Numbered from the stretch's first letter, positions 19,335 to 28,717 are shown. The stretch is DNA of 64,000 nt from Neomesorhizobium albiziae (GCF_900114255.1 NZ_FOSL01000005.1:124001-188000), one strand, 5' to 3'. The notes: generated by a model from the sequence alone, not told the origin. Made by a program: numbers and translations.

Positions 19335-20354
19335 ATGACCGAATCGCAAACACTCATCCTCGGCTGTGCCGGGAAATCGCTCTCTCGTGAGGAAAAAAGC
19401 TTCTACCGGGGCGAAGCTCCCTGGGGTTTCATCCTGTTTGCCCGCAACGTCGCCGAGCCGGAGCAGATACGCGATCTGGTCGCCGAGATGCGCGACTGCG
19501 TCGACCGTCCTGGCGCACCGGTCTTCATAGACCAGGAGGGCGGGCGCGTGCAGCGGCTGCGGCCGCCTCTGGCGCCGAACTATCCGGCGGGCGGGGCGCT
19601 TGGCGCGCTCTATCGCGACGACGAGGAGGCGGGCCTGCGCGCCGCCTGGCTGCTTGCCCGGCTGCATGCCATCGACCTGTCGCGCTACGGTATCACCGCC
19701 GACTGCCTGCCGGTGCTCGACGTTCCGGTCGAGGGTGCCAGCGATGTCATCGGCGCACGGGCCTACGGCAAGGATCCTTCCATCGTCACCGCGCTTGGGC
19801 GCGCATCGGCCGAAGGCCTGATGGCCGGCGGGGTCATCCCGGTGATGAAACACATTCCCGGCCACGGCCGCGCTTTTGCCGACACCCATTTCGAACTGCC
19901 GACAGTGACGACTCCTCTGAGGGACCTGCGCAAGCATGATTTCGCCCCATTCCAGGCGCTCAACCATCTGCCGATCGCGATGACCGCGCATGTCATCTTC
20001 AGCGCCGTGGATCCGCACAATCCGGCCACGACGTCGGGCAGGGTCGTTGAGGAAATCATCCGCGGCGAGATCGGTTTCGACGGGCTCTTAGTGTCCGACG
20101 ACACCTCCATGAAGGCACTTTCTGGGGATTTCCAGACAAAGGCCGCCTCGATCCTTGCGGCGGGCGTCGATCTGGTACTTCACTGCAATGGCGTCATGGA
20201 GGAAATGGTCGCTATCGCTTCGCGGGCAAGGCCGCTGGAAGGCAAGGCGCTGGAGCGGGCCAACCGGGCGCTTGCCTCGGTCAGCGGCCACGATGGCAAG
20301 GACGAGACGGAACTGCGCGCCGAGTTCGGACAATATTTCGAGGCGGTCGCATAA
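19335..20354 (+). CDS. nagZ: Beta-N-acetylhexosaminidase, peptidoglycan recycling
   Basis: A 339-residue glycoside hydrolase family 3 enzyme that removes N-acetylglucosamine from muropeptides in the cytoplasm. It shows FIDQEGGRVQRL, the catalytic His-containing loop KHIPGHGRAFADTHFELP (about residue 171) and the nucleophile region SDDTSMKAL (about residue 253). Start ATG 19335. It precedes scpA by 27 bases, so nagZ-scpA-scpB probably form one transcript. Confidence 0.94.
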   Translation: MTESQTLILGCAGKSLSREEKSFYRGEAPWGFILFARNVAEPEQIRDLVAEMRDCVDRPGAPVFIDQEGGRVQRLRPPLAPNYPAGGALGALYRDDEEAGLRAAWLLARLHAIDLSRYGITADCLPVLDVPVEGASDVIGARAYGKDPSIVTALGRASAEGLMAGGVIPVMKHIPGHGRAFADTHFELPTVTTPLRDLRKHDFAPFQALNHLPIAMTAHVIFSAVDPHNPATTSGRVVEEIIRGEIGFDGLLVSDDTSMKALSGDFQTKAASILAAGVDLVLHCNGVMEEMVAIASRARPLEGKALERANRALASVSGHDGKDETELRAEFGQYFEAVA

Positions 20355-20380
20355 CCTGCATGGAGTGAAAACGAGGCAAG

Positions 20381-21223
20381 GTGGCGGAGACAGAAGACAA
20401 AAAAGCGGGGAAGGCCGCACCGATGGATCGTCTCTGGGCCGAGAATGACGATTCACGCGGTGTCAGCGAGCCCTCGCTTGTCGTCGATGTCACCGGTTTC
20501 GAAGGCCCGCTCGATCTCCTGCTGCATCTGGCGCGCACCCAGAAAGTCGACCTGGCGCGCATCTCGATCCTGGCGCTGGCCGAGCAGTATCTGATTTTTG
20601 TCGAGCAGGCTCGGGCGCTGCGGCTGGAACTTGCCGCCGACTACCTCGTCATGGCCGCCTGGCTCGCCTATCTCAAATCCAAGCTTCTGATCCCCAAGCA
20701 GGCCGGCGACGAGGGCGAAAGCGGCGAAGAACTGGCCGCCGTGCTGCAATTCCGGCTGAAGCGGCTAGAGGCAATGCGCGATGCCGCCGCCCGCCTGGTC
20801 AACCGCAACCGGCTCGGTCGCGACGTGTTTGCGCGCGGCATGCCCGAACTGGTCATCGTCGAGAAGCGCAATGAATATTCGGCGAGCCTCTACGACCTCC
20901 TGACTGCCTACGCCTCGCAGCGCCAGCGCCAGGCCATCACCAACGTTTTGATCGCCAAGCGCGGTGTCTGGTCGTTGAAGCAGGCGCGCGAGGTTCTCGG
21001 CCGCATGATCGGCGAATTCAAGGATTGGACCGCGCTCGACAGCTTCCTGATCAAGTATCTCTCCAGCCCGGAAGATCGCGCGACGGCCCTTGCCAGCTCC
21101 TTTGCCGCTTCACTGGAAATGGTACGGGAAGGCCAGATCGAAATCCGCCAGCACGAGGCGTTCGCGCCGCTCTACATGCGCAACCGGCTTGAGAAGCCGA
21201 AAGCCATCGAGGTGACAGCATGA
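20381..21223 (+). CDS. scpA: Segregation and condensation protein A
   Basis: The kleisin subunit of the SMC-ScpAB condensin complex for chromosome segregation, 280 residues. The N-terminal SMC-neck-binding part (FEGPLDLLLHLARTQKVDLARISI) and the C-terminal winged-helix part (RGVWSLKQAREVLGRMIGEF) are both visible. Start is GTG 20381; ATG 20423 is a possible shorter form. The stop overlaps the scpB start as ATGA. Confidence 0.95.
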   Translation: MAETEDKKAGKAAPMDRLWAENDDSRGVSEPSLVVDVTGFEGPLDLLLHLARTQKVDLARISILALAEQYLIFVEQARALRLELAADYLVMAAWLAYLKSKLLIPKQAGDEGESGEELAAVLQFRLKRLEAMRDAAARLVNRNRLGRDVFARGMPELVIVEKRNEYSASLYDLLTAYASQRQRQAITNVLIAKRGVWSLKQAREVLGRMIGEFKDWTALDSFLIKYLSSPEDRATALASSFAASLEMVREGQIEIRQHEAFAPLYMRNRLEKPKAIEVTA

Positions 21224-21963
21224 GCGACAGCCGCAACGCGGCGGTGATCCCCTTCGTTATCGACGAGGAGGCCGACGGCGACATGCACGACGACAATCCC
21301 GCCGAACGGCTGTTCCTTGCCGAAGCCGTCCGCATGGCGGAAGCGCTGGTCTTTGCCAGTGCCGAGCCGATTTCGGAAAAACAGCTTGCCGGCCGCCTTC
21401 CGGATGGCATCAGCATCCCGGCGGTCATGCTGGAACTACAGAAGATCTACGAGAAGCGCGGCGTCAATCTGGTCCATGTCGGCGACGGCTGGGCCTTCCG
21501 CACCGCCGGCGACCTTGCCTTCCTGATGAGCCGGGATACGGTGCAGCAGAAGAAACTCTCCCGCGCCGCCCTCGAAGTTCTGGCCATCATCGCCTACCAC
21601 CAGCCGGTAACCCGTGCCGAGATCGAGGATATCCGCGGCGTCGAGACTTCCAAGGGCACGCTGGATACGCTGCTGGAGACCGAGTGGGTGAGAATGCGCG
21701 GTCGCCGCAAGACGCCCGGCAGGCCGGTCACCTACGGCACCACCGAAAAGTTCCTCGATCATTTCCAGCTCGAGGAGATCCGCGATCTGCCGGGTATGGA
21801 AGAGTTAAAGGGGGCAGGGCTGTTGTCCACGCGCATGCCCTCGAACTTCTCGATGCCGGTGCCGCCCTCCGATCCCGATGCCCTGACCGACGACGAGGAT
21901 CCGCTGACCGATATCGACCTAGAGGAACTCGGCCTGTTGACACCCCGCGTCGAGGATGATTGA
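21220..21963 (+). CDS. scpB: Segregation and condensation protein B
   Basis: A 247-residue partner of ScpA in the SMC complex, made of two winged-helix domains (ALVFASAEPISEKQLA near residue 45; RAALEVLAIIAYHQPVTRAEIEDIRGV near residue 115). An acidic C-terminal tail (SDPDALTDDEDPLTDIDLEELG) follows. It is translationally coupled to scpA through a four-base ATGA overlap. The next gene starts 35 bases later. Confidence 0.95.
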   Translation: MSDSRNAAVIPFVIDEEADGDMHDDNPAERLFLAEAVRMAEALVFASAEPISEKQLAGRLPDGISIPAVMLELQKIYEKRGVNLVHVGDGWAFRTAGDLAFLMSRDTVQQKKLSRAALEVLAIIAYHQPVTRAEIEDIRGVETSKGTLDTLLETEWVRMRGRRKTPGRPVTYGTTEKFLDHFQLEEIRDLPGMEELKGAGLLSTRMPSNFSMPVPPSDPDALTDDEDPLTDIDLEELGLLTPRVEDD

Positions 21964-21998
21964 CCGGGTAAAGTTGTTCAGCGTCTGAAGGTTTTCCC

Positions 21999-23105
21999 TT
22001 GGCAAGGCAGGAAACGCATCCGGCATCGCGCGTCACCGCCGGCGTCACCTTCGCTGCGCGCCTGTCGTTCGAGAACATCAGCCATGCATTCGGCCCGGAT
22101 ACCGAGACACTGAGCGATATCAGCCTGTCGGCTGAGCCTGGTGAAGTGCTGTGCCTGCTCGGGCCGTCCGGTTCCGGCAAGACGACGCTGTTGCGGATCG
22201 CCGCGGGCATCGAGAGCCAGTCCACCGGCCGCGTTTTGATGAACGACCGCGAAATCGCAGGCCCGTCGGTGTTCTTGCCGCCAGAACAGCGCTCAATCGG
22301 CCTGGTTTTCCAGGATTTCGCGCTGTTTCCGCACTTGACCATCCTCGACAATGTTCGTTTCGGCCTCACCGCCCTCTCACGCGACGAGGCCCGGCGCGAG
22401 GCTATGATCGCTCTGTCCAGGGTCGGGCTCGAACATTATGCGTCTTCCTATCCGCACGTGCTCTCCGGCGGCGAGCAGCAGCGCGTCGCGCTCGCCCGTG
22501 CGCTGGCGCCGCGGCCCTCGGTGCTTTTGATGGACGAACCGTTTTCCGGGCTGGATTCGCGGCTGAAGGACAGCGTGCGCGCCGAAACGCTCGATATCCT
22601 GCGTCACAGCCGCGCCACCGCCATCGTTGTCACCCACGATGCCGAGGAGGCAATGCGCATGGGCGACCGCATCGCGCTTCTGAAGAACGGCCGGCTGGTG
22701 CAGATCGGCAAGGCCGAAGAGCTCTACCAGCGGCCGGCCGACCTGTTCGCGGCCGGTTTCTTTTCCGAACTCAACGTTTTTGAGGCCAAAATCCGGGGCG
22801 GCATGGCGGAAACGCCGCTCGGCAGGGTCGCAGCACCTGGGCTCGGTGAGGGGGCCATGGCCACGGTCGCTGTGCGTATGTCGGGCTTCGACGTCAGCGA
22901 AACGGAAGGCGAGGTTGCCGCGCGCATCCTGTCACGCCGCTATCTGGGTGTTGTCGAACTGCTCGATCTGGCTGTAGAGGGTTCCGAGACTTCGGTCAGG
23001 GCGCGGGTGAGGTGCGGCGCTTTGTCCACTGGCGCACGCGATATTTACCTGTCGCTTCGGAAGTCCGATGTGCTTGTGTTTGAAAGACAGACCGAAAGCG
23101 CATAA
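21999..23105 (+). CDS. Orphan ABC transporter ATPase of the FbpC/PotA type
   Basis: A 368-residue ABC ATPase. Walker A is GPSGSGKTT, the Q-loop is VFQDFALFPHLT, the signature is LSGGEQQRV, Walker B is VLLMDEPFSGLD and the switch His lies in VVTHDAEEA. A C-terminal regulatory (TOBE-like) region follows from about residue 270. Best matches in layout are iron(III), sulphate or polyamine importer ATPases. No permease or binding protein is adjacent: the gene lies between scpB and tatA. The only plausible start is TTG 21999, preceded by a weak GAAGG. Confidence 0.85.
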   Translation: MARQETHPASRVTAGVTFAARLSFENISHAFGPDTETLSDISLSAEPGEVLCLLGPSGSGKTTLLRIAAGIESQSTGRVLMNDREIAGPSVFLPPEQRSIGLVFQDFALFPHLTILDNVRFGLTALSRDEARREAMIALSRVGLEHYASSYPHVLSGGEQQRVALARALAPRPSVLLMDEPFSGLDSRLKDSVRAETLDILRHSRATAIVVTHDAEEAMRMGDRIALLKNGRLVQIGKAEELYQRPADLFAAGFFSELNVFEAKIRGGMAETPLGRVAAPGLGEGAMATVAVRMSGFDVSETEGEVAARILSRRYLGVVELLDLAVEGSETSVRARVRCGALSTGARDIYLSLRKSDVLVFERQTESA

Positions 23106-23191
23106 ATCAACAAATGGGCGTGTTGAGATTCAGGCTGGATACATCGGCTGAACTCGATACTTAGGGAAACGGTCGAAAGAGAGACAAAATA

Positions 23192-23413
23192 ATGGGTTCC
23201 TTTTCAATCTGGCACTGGCTCATCGTGCTTGTGGTCGTGCTGTTGCTGTTCGGGCGCGGCAAGATTCCGGAGCTGATGGGCGATATGGCCAAGGGCATCA
23301 AGAGCTTCAAGAAGGGCATGTCGGACGAGGAAGAGGCTGAAAACGCCAAAACCGTCGAGCACCGCAACGATGAGACCATCGACGCGGCGAAGCAAAAGGC
23401 GACCAAGTCCTGA
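23192..23413 (+). CDS. tatA: Sec-independent protein translocase TatA
   Basis: A 73-residue pore-forming subunit of the twin-arginine translocase. It has one N-terminal membrane helix ([20 protein letters not shown]), the conserved FG hinge and an amphipathic helix ([16 protein letters not shown]), followed by a charged tail. It is the first gene of tatABC, with RBS GAGAGA before ATG 23192. Confidence 0.96.
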   Translation: MGSFSIWHWLIVLVVVLLLFGRGKIPELMGDMAKGIKSFKKGMSDEEEAENAKTVEHRNDETIDAAKQKATKS

Positions 23414-23463
23414 TTTTTTACAGGATCCTGGTGATCCCGCCGCTCTGAGCCGGAACGAAACGC

Positions 23464-24177
23464 ATGTTTGACATCGGCTGGACCGAAATGCTGGTCATCG
23501 CGATCGTGATGATCGTCGTCGTCGGACCGAAGGATTTGCCGCGCATGCTGCGGACCTTCGGCAAGACCACGGCGAAACTCAGGTCGATGGCCGGCGATTT
23601 CCAGAAACAGTTCAACGAGGCGCTCAAGGAAGCCGAACTAGACGACGTCAAGAAATCGGTCGACGAGCTGCGCAGCCTCGATCCGCGCAACGAGGTCAGG
23701 AAGCAGCTCAACCCGTTCGAAAAGGCTGCACAGGACGTGCGGGCCGGCCTCGATTCGCTGAAGCAACCCAGCGCTCAGCCAGCCGAACCGGCCGCGCCGG
23801 ACGTTCATGCGGCAGAGCCGTTGAAGAACGGCGCCACCGAAATGCCGAGCACGACCGCATCGGTCGTCAACGGTGCAACCGCATCGATCGTTGCCGGCCC
23901 GACGGCGATGCCTTCCACGGCACCGTTGTTCCCGGTCATGTCTGATCCGGTGCCTGCGGCAGTGAACAGCGAGCCGGCGAAAGCCACTGCTGCGGTCAAG
24001 GCAAAAGTCGCAGCGAAACCCGCGGCCGGTAAATCCACGGCGGCGGCGAAGGCGACACCTGCTAAGCCGGCTGCGAAATCAGCGCCCGCAAAGCCGGCGG
24101 CCAAAGTTGCCCCGGTCAAGATCGCAGCCCAGGCTGCCCCCAAGCCCGGGAAAAAGAAAGCGGGAACCGCCTCGTGA
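23464..24177 (+). CDS. tatB: Sec-independent protein translocase TatB
   Basis: A 237-residue substrate receptor of the Tat system. The N-terminal helix MFDIGWTEMLVIAIVMIVVVGPKDLPRML has the TatB-specific Glu near residue 8 and the GPKDLP hinge. A long amphipathic region follows, then an Ala/Pro/Lys-rich tail of PAAK-like units (about residues 175-237), longer than in E. coli TatB. Its stop overlaps the tatC start. Confidence 0.95.
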   Translation: MFDIGWTEMLVIAIVMIVVVGPKDLPRMLRTFGKTTAKLRSMAGDFQKQFNEALKEAELDDVKKSVDELRSLDPRNEVRKQLNPFEKAAQDVRAGLDSLKQPSAQPAEPAAPDVHAAEPLKNGATEMPSTTASVVNGATASIVAGPTAMPSTAPLFPVMSDPVPAAVNSEPAKATAAVKAKVAAKPAAGKSTAAAKATPAKPAAKSAPAKPAAKVAPVKIAAQAAPKPGKKKAGTAS

Positions 24178-25016
24178 GTGCCGAAGACGACGAAATCGAA
24201 AAATCCTCGGCGCCGCTGATCGAGCATCTGATCGAGCTGCGCTCGCGGCTGATATGGGCGCTCGGCGGCTTCTTCGTCGCCTTCCTCGTCTGCTTCTATT
24301 TCGCCAAACAGTTGTTCAACCTGCTGGTCATCCCATTCAAATGGGCGGTCCATTGGGCAGGCCTCGCCAACCAGAAGGTCGAGTTGATCTATACCGCGCC
24401 GCAGGAGTTCTTCTTCACGCAGGTGAAGCTGGCAATGTTCGGCGGCCTGATCATCGCCTTTCCGCTGATCGCCGCGCAGCTCTACAAATTTGTGGCGCCC
24501 GGCCTCTACAAGAACGAGCGCGCCGCCTTCCTGCCCTTCCTCATCGCGTCGCCGGTCCTGTTCCTGATGGGCGCCTCGCTGGTCTATTTCTTCTTCACGC
24601 CCATGGTTATGTGGTTCTTCCTCGCCATGCAGCAGACCGGCCCCGGCAGCGACGTGCAGATCTCGCTTTTGCCGAAGGTCTCGGAATATCTCAGCCTCAT
24701 CATGACGCTGATCTTCTCGTTCGGCCTGGTCTTCCAGCTGCCGGTCGTGACGACCCTGATGGCGCGCGTCGGGCTTCTGACCTCGCAGGGGCTCAAGGAC
24801 AAGCGCAAATGGGCGATCGTGATTGCCTTCATTGTCGCCGCGGTGCTTACGCCGCCTGATCCGGTCAGCCAGATCGGCCTCGCCATCCCCACCATCCTGC
24901 TCTACGAGGTTTCCATCTGGACGGCCCGCATGGTCGAACGCAAACGCGAGGAAGAGCGTCTCGCGGCGGAAAAGCAGGAAGAAGCCAGTTCCTCGACCAC
25001 CCCGGCGACCTCGTAA
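24174..25016 (+). CDS. tatC: Sec-independent protein translocase TatC
   Basis: A 280-residue polytopic receptor of the Tat translocase with six membrane helices. The family opening LIEHLIELRSRLIWALGGFF and the motif PQEFFFTQVKLAMFGGLI are visible. GTG 24174 overlaps tatB by four bases (GTGA). In related genomes serS usually follows tatC. Here the next gene is rhaI on the opposite strand, which marks the edge of the housekeeping block. Confidence 0.96.
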   Translation: MSAEDDEIEKSSAPLIEHLIELRSRLIWALGGFFVAFLVCFYFAKQLFNLLVIPFKWAVHWAGLANQKVELIYTAPQEFFFTQVKLAMFGGLIIAFPLIAAQLYKFVAPGLYKNERAAFLPFLIASPVLFLMGASLVYFFFTPMVMWFFLAMQQTGPGSDVQISLLPKVSEYLSLIMTLIFSFGLVFQLPVVTTLMARVGLLTSQGLKDKRKWAIVIAFIVAAVLTPPDPVSQIGLAIPTILLYEVSIWTARMVERKREEERLAAEKQEEASSSTTPATS

Positions 25017-25100
25017 CCCCGGCCAGGCCTACGCGAACTTATTTTCGGGAACGCTGGCAACTTCAGCGGGTTGGGCCGGAAAGTGCGCACGCTGCTCCAG

Positions 25101-26393
25101 TCAAACAATCCCGCCGCCCGCCGAGGCAACGGCGGGCCGCTCAGTCGAGACTTTGGCGCGATAGCCCGCCGCCCGATAGGCAGAGACGGGATCGATGGCG
25201 CCGCCCTTTTCGAAACGCGCCATGGCCAGGATCGGCTCCACGTCGGTGCGGTAGGCGGCCTTCAGCGTTTGGGTCGCCATCAGCGCGTCGTTTGAACCTT
25301 GATAGGTCTCCAGCGCCCTGCGATCCACCAGCAGCGCCTGCGCATAAGCGCGCTGCACTTCGACCGCCGAGAGCATCAGGCTTTCGATCGGATCGGTGAC
25401 GTTGTGGCTCTGGTCGAGCATGTGGGCGGGATCGAACCCCTTGGCGCCCGAAAGCTCGGCGTCGACCAGTTCGTTGAAGACGAGGAAGAGCCGGTAGGGG
25501 TCTATTGAGCCGGCGTCGAGATCATCGTCGCCATACTTCGAATCGTTGAAATGAAAGCCGCCGAGCTTGCCGAACTGGATCAGGCGGGAAACGATCATCT
25601 CGATGTTGACGTTGGGCGCATGATGGCCAAGGTCGACCAGGCAAAAGGCCTTCGGGCCAAGCTCCTGCGCGATCAGGTAATTTGTGCCCCAGTCCTGCAC
25701 GACGGTCGAGTAGAAGGCCGGCTCGTACATCTTGTGTTCGGTGAACAGCCGCCAGTCATCCGGCAGTTCGGCGTAAATCTCCTGCATGGCGTCGAGATAG
25801 CGGCGAAAGGCTGTAGCGAAATTCACCTGGCCCGGAAAGTTCGACCCGTCGCCGATCCACACCGTCAGAGCCTTGGACCCGAGCGTCTTGCCGATCTCGA
25901 TGCATTCGATGTTGTGCTCGACCGCCTGCTTGCGCACGGCGGCGTCGGCGTGGCTCAGCGAGCCGTATTTGTAGGAGAGCTTCTGATCCCGGGCGTCCGA
26001 AAAAGTGTTGGAATTCATGGCGTCGAAGCGCAGGCCGAAGCGTGACGCCGCCTGTTTGAGGCGTTTCGGGTCGGCCTTGTCCCAGGGGATGTGCAGCGAA
26101 ACAGTCGGCGTCGCCTGGGTCAGTTGTGCGATCACCGCGCAGTCTTCGATCTTGTCGAAGATGTCGCGCGGCTCGCCGCCGCCGGGAAAACGCGCGAAGC
26201 GTGTTCCGCCGGTGCCCACGCCCCAGGAGGGGATGGCGACGCCGAATTCCGCGACCTTTTTCCTGATGTCGTCGATTGAGATGTTCCGGCGAGAGAGCTG
26301 TTCGCCAAGCGCCTCATAGTCACGCTTCAAGACCGCTTCGCGCGACGCATTCTCGCTGGCGACGATCTCAGCGGCAATCAACTGCTCCGACAT
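25101..26393 (-). CDS. rhaI: L-rhamnose isomerase (RhaI type)
   Basis: Converts L-rhamnose to L-rhamnulose. The 430-residue TIM-barrel enzyme has blocks typical of the RhaI (Pseudomonas stutzeri-like) subfamily rather than E. coli RhaA: IPSWGVGTGGTRFARFPGGGEPR, the metal-site region LFTEHKMYEPAFYSTVVQDWG, CLVDLGHHAPNVNIE and GGFHFNDSKYGDDDL. RBS GGGAGGAA precedes ATG 26393. It is the second gene of the rhaD-rhaI operon, 33 bases after rhaD. Confidence 0.95.
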   Translation of the reverse strand: MSEQLIAAEIVASENASREAVLKRDYEALGEQLSRRNISIDDIRKKVAEFGVAIPSWGVGTGGTRFARFPGGGEPRDIFDKIEDCAVIAQLTQATPTVSLHIPWDKADPKRLKQAASRFGLRFDAMNSNTFSDARDQKLSYKYGSLSHADAAVRKQAVEHNIECIEIGKTLGSKALTVWIGDGSNFPGQVNFATAFRRYLDAMQEIYAELPDDWRLFTEHKMYEPAFYSTVVQDWGTNYLIAQELGPKAFCLVDLGHHAPNVNIEMIVSRLIQFGKLGGFHFNDSKYGDDDLDAGSIDPYRLFLVFNELVDAELSGAKGFDPAHMLDQSHNVTDPIESLMLSAVEVQRAYAQALLVDRRALETYQGSNDALMATQTLKAAYRTDVEPILAMARFEKGGAIDPVSAYRAAGYRAKVSTERPAVASAGGGIV

Positions 26394-26426
26394 TGTTCCT
26401 CCCGGTCCGGGTGCTGCGCCGCCCGT

Positions 26427-28529
26427 TCAGCGCGGAAAGCTCATCGCGTTGCCTGCGTCGACGTTGATGATGTTGCCGGTCGACTTGGCCGACAGCTCCG
26501 AGGCGAAGAAATAGACCGCCTCGGCGATGTCCTCCGGAAAAACAGACCGCTTCAGCATGGAGCGGGAGCGGTAATGTTCTTCCAGTTCGTCGGTCGACAA
26601 TTTGTAGGCGGCGGCGCGCTGTTCCTTCCACTCTCCACTCCAGATCTTGGACCCGCGCAAAACCGCATCCGGGTTGACAACGTTGACCCTGATCTGCCCT
26701 TCCGCGCCCTCTAGCGCCAGGCAGCGTGCGAGGTGGATTTCCGCGGCCTTCGCCGTGCAGTAGGCGGCGGCATTGGGCGACGCGGCAAGCCCATTCTTCG
26801 ACGCCACGAACACCACCTTGCCGCCGATCCCCTGCGCGCGAAACAGCTTGAACGCCTCGCGACTGACAAGGAAATAGCCTGTCGACAGGATGTCCATGTT
26901 CTTGTTCCAGAGCGCAAGCGTCGTCTCCTCGATTGGCGCGGACGAGGCAAGGCCGGCATTGGAAACCAGTATGTCGATGCCGCCGAACTCCACCGAAGCC
27001 TCGCCAAAGCCGGCAATCACCGCATCCTCCCTGGTGACGTCGAGCGTCACCGCGCGGACGAAATCGCTGCCTGCGGTTTTGGCAAGTTCTGCGGCGGCCG
27101 AATTCAGCGCCGCCTCGTCGATATCGGCAAGCACCACGCAGGCTCCGTCGGCGAGCAGACGGCTGGCGCTTGCCTTGCCAATACCGCCGGCGCCTCCGGT
27201 CACGAGCGCGATCTGCCCGGCAAGCGGTCTCGGCTTCGGCAGGCGTTGCAGCTTGGCTTCCTCGAGCTGCCAGTATTCGATGCCGAATGCTTCCTTTTCC
27301 GGGAGGCCCATGTAACTTGACACGGTCGAGGCGCCGCGCATCACATTGATTGCGTTGACATAGAATTCGCCGGAGATGCGAGCGGTTGCCTTGTCCTTGG
27401 CGAAGGTGATCATGCCGACGCCGGGAACGAGGTAGACGACGGCGTTGGTGTCGCGCATCGGCGGCGAATCCGCCAGCTTGCACCGCTCGTAATAGGCGGT
27501 GTGGCCCCGGCGGTAGGCCTCGATCGCGGCGGGCAAAGCCGCAAGCGTCTTTTCCACATCCGGTTGCGCCGGGTCGAACTCGATCACCAGCGGGCTGATC
27601 TTGGTGCGCAGGAAATGGTCGGGACAGCTGGTGCCAAGGGCCGCGAGTTTTCGAACATCCTTCGAGCCGACAAACTCAAGCACCGCTTCCTGGTCGTCGA
27701 AATGCCCGACCTTGTACTCCGAGGCCGAGATCATGCCCCGGATCGCCGGCATCAGTTTCGAGGCGATGGCACGGCGTGTTTCGGCCGGCAGCGCTTTCAC
27801 CGCCTCGCCGCCGAAAATCGTCTTGCCGCGCGTCTCGGCCTCGAACCATGCGATCGCGCGGTTGATGACGCGGACCGTCGTTTCGTAGCACTCCCTGGCG
27901 GTGTCGGCCCATGTGAAGAGACCATGGCTTTCGAGCACGACGCCGACCGCATCGGGGTTTTCGCGAGCGAATTTTTCCAGCCAGAGGCCGAGTTCGAAGC
28001 CCGGCCGCTTCCATGGCAGCCAGCCAATCTCGCCGCCGTAGATCTTCTGCGTCAGTTCCTTGCTGTTTTTCGAAGCGGCAATCGCGATCACCGCGTCCGG
28101 ATGCATATGGTCGACATGTTTCTTCGGCACATAAGCGTGCAGGGGCGTGTCGATCGAGGCGGCGCGCGGGTTGAGGTTGAAGGTGCAATGCGGCAGATAG
28201 CCGACCATCTCATCTTCGTGCTCGACGCCCCGGTAGAGTTTTTTCAGCGCTTCGAGCTTTTCCATGTAAAGCGTGGCGAAGCCGTCGAGCTTGATCGTAC
28301 CAACGTCGCCGCCGGAGCCTTTGACCCAAAGCACCTCGACGCTTTCGCCGGTCAGCGGATCGGTTTCCATTGCCTTGGCCGACGTATTGCCGCCGCCATA
28401 ATTGGTGATGCGCTTGTCCGAGCCAAGCAGGTTCGAACGGTAAAGAAGCCGCTCCGCTTCAGTCATCGCGGCAGCTTTTCCATCATTCCAAAGATTGGAG
28501 AGGCGCGAAGCGGTTCGCGTTTCAGGCAT
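26427..28529 (-). CDS. rhaD: Bifunctional rhamnulose-1-phosphate aldolase / short-chain dehydrogenase
   Basis: A fusion that cleaves rhamnulose-1-phosphate to dihydroxyacetone phosphate and L-lactaldehyde and probably oxidises the aldehyde. Residues 1 to about 400 are a class II aldolase domain (ITNYGGGNTSAK, zinc-site histidines in HMHPDAVIAIA and LESHGLFTW). Residues about 425-700 are an SDR domain (ALVTGGAGGIGKASA, YCTAKAAEIHLAR). I chose ATG 28529 because GGGAGG lies nine bases before it; the other ATG at 28538 abuts that site with no spacing. It is transcribed divergently from rhaR. Confidence 0.95.
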   Translation of the reverse strand: MPETRTASRLSNLWNDGKAAAMTEAERLLYRSNLLGSDKRITNYGGGNTSAKAMETDPLTGESVEVLWVKGSGGDVGTIKLDGFATLYMEKLEALKKLYRGVEHEDEMVGYLPHCTFNLNPRAASIDTPLHAYVPKKHVDHMHPDAVIAIAASKNSKELTQKIYGGEIGWLPWKRPGFELGLWLEKFARENPDAVGVVLESHGLFTWADTARECYETTVRVINRAIAWFEAETRGKTIFGGEAVKALPAETRRAIASKLMPAIRGMISASEYKVGHFDDQEAVLEFVGSKDVRKLAALGTSCPDHFLRTKISPLVIEFDPAQPDVEKTLAALPAAIEAYRRGHTAYYERCKLADSPPMRDTNAVVYLVPGVGMITFAKDKATARISGEFYVNAINVMRGASTVSSYMGLPEKEAFGIEYWQLEEAKLQRLPKPRPLAGQIALVTGGAGGIGKASASRLLADGACVVLADIDEAALNSAAAELAKTAGSDFVRAVTLDVTREDAVIAGFGEASVEFGGIDILVSNAGLASSAPIEETTLALWNKNMDILSTGYFLVSREAFKLFRAQGIGGKVVFVASKNGLAASPNAAAYCTAKAAEIHLARCLALEGAEGQIRVNVVNPDAVLRGSKIWSGEWKEQRAAAYKLSTDELEEHYRSRSMLKRSVFPEDIAEAVYFFASELSAKSTGNIINVDAGNAMSFPR

Positions 28530-28587
28530 GACAGGCATCCTCCCGTGTGCGGCGAAGCCGGCACGTATTTTGGTGTTAAGCCTCGCA

Positions 28588-28621
28588 TGATCGTTTCCAA
28601 AGTGTCAATCAGAAACGATCA
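28588..28621. promoter_or_regulatory. Candidate RhaR operator between rhaD and rhaR
   Basis: A perfect 10-bp inverted repeat, TGATCGTTTC (28588-28597) and GAAACGATCA (28612-28621), with a 14-base spacer, in the 188-base divergent control region. DeoR-family regulators often bind such spaced repeats. A second short palindrome GCAAT-CAT-ATTGC lies at 28625-28637. The half-site recurs before rhaS at 29594. Confidence 0.6.
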
Positions 28622-28669
28622 AGAGCAATCATATTGCATCGCACAATGAATTAATCTGATCGAACTTGA

Positions 28670-28699
28670 TTGACATTGCGCAAAGCTGCCGCCTAGATT
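28670..28699 (+). promoter_or_regulatory. Predicted sigma-70-type promoter of rhaR
   Basis: TTGACA (28670-28675), an 18-base spacer and TAGATT (28694-28699), placing transcription start only about 12 bases before ATG 28718. The ribosome-binding site GGGAGGAGAG fits in between. Confidence 0.5.
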
Positions 28700-28717
28700 G
28701 CAAGGCTGGGAGGAGAG

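Noticed and set aside
23985-24177. PAAK-type repeats in the tatB tail as a DNA repeat array
   Set aside because: They are imperfect, coding, and typical of low-complexity TatB tails in this group.
27501-28649. 382-codon plus-strand frame opposite rhaD
   Set aside because: Antisense to a well-conserved aldolase domain, with composition typical of a shadow frame.
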